Assembly (NCBI GenBank): GCA_002470515.1
Contig: DKML01000014.1
Coordinates: 6,974-70,973 of the forward strand
Origin: Proteobacteria bacterium UBA7415
Lineage (GTDB): Bacteria; Pseudomonadota; Gammaproteobacteria; Arenicellales; Arenicellaceae
DNA length: 64,000 nucleotides
Reading direction: 5' to 3'
The notes below the pieces were generated by a model. That model did not search any database. It saw only the letters and a program-made list of their open reading frames with translations, and was not told the DNA's origin. Position numbers and translations under genes: made by a program. Positions 61,453 to 64,000 of this stretch are shown here, piece after piece; the first letter of the stretch is position 1; each line of letters starts with the position of its first letter.

Positions 61453-63159
61453 CTAGACATTGGTGACGCGTTCAATTTCCGCAACCGAGGTTATTCCGTC
61501 CAGTATTTTTTGCATTCCTGCATGACGAAGATCCATGACCCCGTCTTCTATCGCAGCCTGTTCGATGTCTCTTTCTGTGCAGCCTTCCATGATCAGTCGT
61601 TTCATCTTTTTACTGAGTTCCATGACCTGGAATAGTCCAGCTCTTCCCTTGTAGCCAAGTGTGCACTTTGGGCAACCATCAAAATTGGGGTCGTAGATTT
61701 TATGCTCTTTGATTTGTTCGGGAGTAAATCCAAAATCGATAAGGGCAGGCTCTGTGATTTCGGTTTCAACTTTGCAACTCTTACACAGAGTACGAGCAAG
61801 TCGCTGAGCTACAATCAGGCTCACCGCAGATGCTACGTTAAAGGCGGGTACGCCCATATTGAGTAATCGGGTTAGCGTGGCGGGTGCGTCGTTTGTGTGT
61901 AATGTCGAAAACACCATATGGCCAGTTTGAGATGCCTTAATCGCAATCTCCGCCGTTTCTAAATCTCGAATTTCGCCAAGCATAATTATATCCGGATCCT
62001 GGCGAAGAAATGCGCGCAGTGCGCTGGCAAAGTTTAAGTTAGCTCGTTCGTTGATGTTGACTTGCGTAATGCCCGCTAACTGAATTTCAACTGGGTCTTC
62101 AACCGTACAGATGTTTTTAGTAGGGTCGTTGATCTTATTGAGAGCTGAATAAAGGGTAACAGTCTTACCACTCCCCGTAGGGCCCGTAATTAATACCATT
62201 CCATAGGGTTGATTTATTACGTTGGTGTACTGCTCTAATTGCTCTTTAGTGAAGCCGAGGATGTTTAGGTCGAGGTTTGCAGAACTGGAATCTAGAATCC
62301 GCATAACTACTTTTTCACCATAGACAGTAGGCAGGGTGTTTACTCGAAAGTCGAAAGACTTGCTCTTGGATATTTTCAGTTTTACCCGACCGTCTTGTGG
62401 GGCTCTTCGTTCGGCAATATCAAGTTTGGAAATAATCTTGATTCTGGCAATTATTCTTGGCGCAAGGTTAATTGGCTGTGAAGTAATAATGTGCAAGATG
62501 CCGTCAATTCGAAAACGGATTCTTAACTCGTGTTCAAACGGTTCGATATGGATATCTGACGCGCCTCTATTGATCGCGTCAACCAATACTTTGTTAACAT
62601 ACTTAACAATAGGCGCTTCATTTGGATCAAAACCTATTGGATCGTTAGCTTCTTCCTCATCGTCTTCAGCAAGGTCAAGCTCGATGTCTGTGTCGCCCAA
62701 ATATTCTTCTAGGGTACCACCTTGAGCATCATGGTAAGCCGCTGTTCCAGCCGCCAAGTTTTGCCAATCTGTGATGATTGGGACAACTTGTAGTCCAGTT
62801 GCAAACTGTATTTCTGAAAGAGCGGTGTTATTGGTTGGGTTGGCAATAGCTACATACAACTTTTGCCCTTTTTGCGCTAATGGTAGTACAAAGTGACTTT
62901 CGAGCAGTTTTGCATTAATTGTCGATGTGGGAAATAGCGTGGCATCAAAAGCACTTAGGTCGACTCGTGGACTTCCAAATGTGTTGGAAAACTCGCGCGC
63001 GATCTTGCGCGGTGATGCTATCCCCTTTGTATGTAACTCTTCAAATAGTTTTTGTGGGCTGTTTCCGCTTTCGCTGACCTTTAAAGCGCCTTCAGCGGTG
63101 ATTATTCCAAGATTAACAAGTGCTCTAACAAGCTTGGGTTGTTCGGTCTGTTTGTTCAT
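61453..63159 (-). CDS. pilB: Type IV pilus assembly ATPase PilB
   Basis: This protein of 568 residues powers pilus extension. It has the N-terminal GspE/MshEN domain (about 1-140), Walker A GPTGSGKTVTLYSAL, Asp box TVEDPVEIQLAGITQV, Walker B IIMLGEIRDLETAEIA, the His box GHMVFSTLHTNDAPATLTRL, and the zinc pairs CKSC...CPKC. I start at ATG 63159 (MNKQTEQPKLVRALVNLGI); a TTG at 63177 adds six residues without a ribosome binding site. pilA lies upstream on the same strand. Confidence 0.96.
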   Translation of the reverse strand: MNKQTEQPKLVRALVNLGIITAEGALKVSESGNSPQKLFEELHTKGIASPRKIAREFSNTFGSPRVDLSAFDATLFPTSTINAKLLESHFVLPLAQKGQKLYVAIANPTNNTALSEIQFATGLQVVPIITDWQNLAAGTAAYHDAQGGTLEEYLGDTDIELDLAEDDEEEANDPIGFDPNEAPIVKYVNKVLVDAINRGASDIHIEPFEHELRIRFRIDGILHIITSQPINLAPRIIARIKIISKLDIAERRAPQDGRVKLKISKSKSFDFRVNTLPTVYGEKVVMRILDSSSANLDLNILGFTKEQLEQYTNVINQPYGMVLITGPTGSGKTVTLYSALNKINDPTKNICTVEDPVEIQLAGITQVNINERANLNFASALRAFLRQDPDIIMLGEIRDLETAEIAIKASQTGHMVFSTLHTNDAPATLTRLLNMGVPAFNVASAVSLIVAQRLARTLCKSCKVETEITEPALIDFGFTPEQIKEHKIYDPNFDGCPKCTLGYKGRAGLFQVMELSKKMKRLIMEGCTERDIEQAAIEDGVMDLRHAGMQKILDGITSVAEIERVTNV

Positions 63160-63307
63160 TACGAAGATATGCTGCAATCGTCTGGTGAGGGTGATAACCC
63201 TGCTAAGTTACCACAATCTGTTTTGTAACCTCTAGTGATTCTTGCGTGTTCATACGCACAAGATGTTTTTTGGGGTATTACCTGCACATTACTTGCAGAC
63301 TCTAGAG

Positions 63308-63338
63308 CCAAAAAAAGACCCCTATCAAAGGGGTCTTT
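63308..63338 (-). terminator. Rho-independent terminator of pilA
   Basis: On the reverse strand AAAGACCCC (63338-63330) pairs perfectly with GGGGTCTTT (63322-63314) around a seven-base loop and runs into a T-tract (A-run 63310-63316 on the top strand). It separates abundant pilA mRNA from pilB. Confidence 0.9.
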
Positions 63339-63399
63339 CATAGGCAACATAGCTTCTATTGCAATTTCTAATCTAACTGCGAACAGAAGTCTTTGCAGC

Positions 63400-63840
63400 T
63401 TAGCCTTGGCAAGATCCTGGGCGAAGGTTTGCAGGTATGGTGCCAGCACATGTCCAACCTGGTACAGAGTTGTTCGCAATAGCATCAGGAGTCAGAGTAA
63501 TAGTTCCGGCAGACGCTCCGCCTAGATTCCCTGCATCTGTCGCAGCCGTTGCAGTGATTACACCTGTGTCGGCATTCGCAACGCTCGCAACAAACTGACT
63601 AGCGATTGTTCCACAAACGTCTACTGTAGGAAAAGCGCCAGTCGAAGCAACAACTTCACTTACGGCCGTACGGCACGCAGAAGCTGCAAGGATGACTTCA
63701 GACACACGAGCTTTATATGTGTAGTTCTGGTAGGCCGGTAATGCAACTGCTGCCAAAATACCAATAATGGCAACAACGATCATTAGTTCGATAAGAGTAA
63801 AACCCTTAGCGTTGTTATATTTAGAAGGTAAATTTTTCAT
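63400..63840 (-). CDS. pilA: Type IV major pilin PilA
   Basis: This 146-residue prepilin has a short basic leader ([13 protein letters not shown], cleaved by PilD after Gly13) and the conserved hydrophobic N-helix [24 protein letters not shown] with Glu at mature position 5. The globular part has cysteines in ACRTA and VCGT and a C-terminal pair (PGWTC...PGSCQG) that likely forms the D-region disulfide loop. AGGA lies nine bases before the ATG. A terminator follows. No consensus sigma-54 promoter was found in the 160 bases available upstream. Confidence 0.96.
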   Translation of the reverse strand: MKNLPSKYNNAKGFTLIELMIVVAIIGILAAVALPAYQNYTYKARVSEVILAASACRTAVSEVVASTGAFPTVDVCGTIASQFVASVANADTGVITATAATDAGNLGGASAGTITLTPDAIANNSVPGWTCAGTIPANLRPGSCQG

Positions 63841-63979
63841 TTATATTTTCCTAGGTAGTTGAAGTTTTAAGATAAGTAGAGACGACCTGGTTAGGTAGAT
63901 ACATAGGGCGTTTCAATTGCTCAGTGCTAAACAATGCTAGCCTGCGTTTGTTTGGATATTTTTGAGGGTCCTACTGAAG

Positions 63980-64000
63980 CCCCCCCCCCCCCCCCCCCCC
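63980..64000. repeat. Poly-C homopolymer at the window edge
   Basis: Twenty-one consecutive C residues run from 63980 to the last base of the window, so the true length is unknown. It reads as poly-G on the pilA coding strand, with its near end 140 bases upstream of the pilA ATG. It may be a real slippage-prone or G-quadruplex tract, or an assembly/sequencing artefact at a contig end. Confidence 0.7.

Noticed and set aside
63841-63960. Sigma-54 promoter for pilA
   Set aside because: On the reverse strand TAGCAC and TTGA are present but two bases too far apart for the -24/-12 geometry, so I do not call it.
1-64000. CRISPR array, tRNA genes, insertion sequences, prophage or defence genes
   Set aside because: I saw no spaced identical repeats, no tRNA cloverleaf, no transposase or integrase motif. 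All genes belong to conserved housekeeping families or small envelope and metabolic families.

Overview
This window is a contiguous piece of a gammaproteobacterial chromosome. Several blocks keep the gene order of Pseudomonas- and E. coli-type genomes: the end of the spc ribosomal operon, the alpha operon, ispB/rplU/rpmA, lpoA-yraN-dolP divergent from rsmI, rnpB, the whole mraZ-to-ftsZ division and cell-wall cluster, lpxC, dciA, an M23 peptidase, secA, argJ and mutT, and finally pilA-pilB-pilC-pilD-coaE. MurE carries the meso-diaminopimelate signature and an LpxC/heptose pathway is present, so the cell is Gram-negative. Type IV pilus genes and a quinone-linked PyrD also fit this class. Nothing seen allows a safe genus call. 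Codon use looks even throughout, and there is no integrase, transposase, tRNA, CRISPR array or phage gene.

Layout. 1-8212: 3' end of rplE, then rpsN-rpsH-rplF-rplR-rpsE-rpmD-rplO-secY-rpmJ, then rpsM-rpsK-rpsD-rpoA-rplQ, closed by a strong terminator. 8473-12260: an FMN/Fe-S glutamate-synthase-like protein, ispB (reverse), and rplU-rpmA with a terminator; this L21 has an extra C-terminal domain. 12313-16177: cysG (reverse), a TrpD2/YbiB-like gene and an orphan PilT-type ATPase. 16597-22759: a block of small metabolic and envelope genes (hotdog thioesterase, cupin, degenerate acyltransferase, Bcp, HAD phosphatase, RppH, a penicillin-binding transpeptidase, RfaE2, DolP). 22995-31452: yraN, lpoA, rsmI, dacB, an Atm1-type ABC exporter and pyrD. 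31517-31888: RNase P RNA with its own promoter and terminator. 32068-32700: a redoxin. 33258-50357: mraZ-rsmH-ftsL-ftsI-murE-murF-mraY-murD-ftsW-murG-murC-ddl-ftsQ-ftsA-ftsZ, almost every junction overlapping or nearly so. 50991-58485: lpxC, dciA (reverse), M23 peptidase, secA, argJ, mutT. 58544-63840: coaE, pilD, pilC, pilB and pilA, all reverse.

The genes work together in translation (ribosomal proteins, RNA polymerase alpha, RNase P, RsmI), protein export (SecY, SecA), peptidoglycan precursor synthesis and division (Mur/Fts genes, the LpoA activator, PBP4, LytM-type peptidase, the PBP-like transpeptidase), outer membrane synthesis (LpxC, RfaE2, DolP) and type IV pili.

I see no clear undescribed multi-gene system. 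The signals most worth a second look are: a 21-base poly-C run at the right edge, about 140 bp upstream of pilA; a set of nested inverted repeats between ftsZ and lpxC; the helix-hairpin-helix extension on L21; a PlsC-family protein whose catalytic His is replaced by Gln; a partial tandem duplication of the rpsK 3' end followed by a perfect hairpin before rpsD; and the absence of obgE, diaA and yacG from their usual neighbourhoods.
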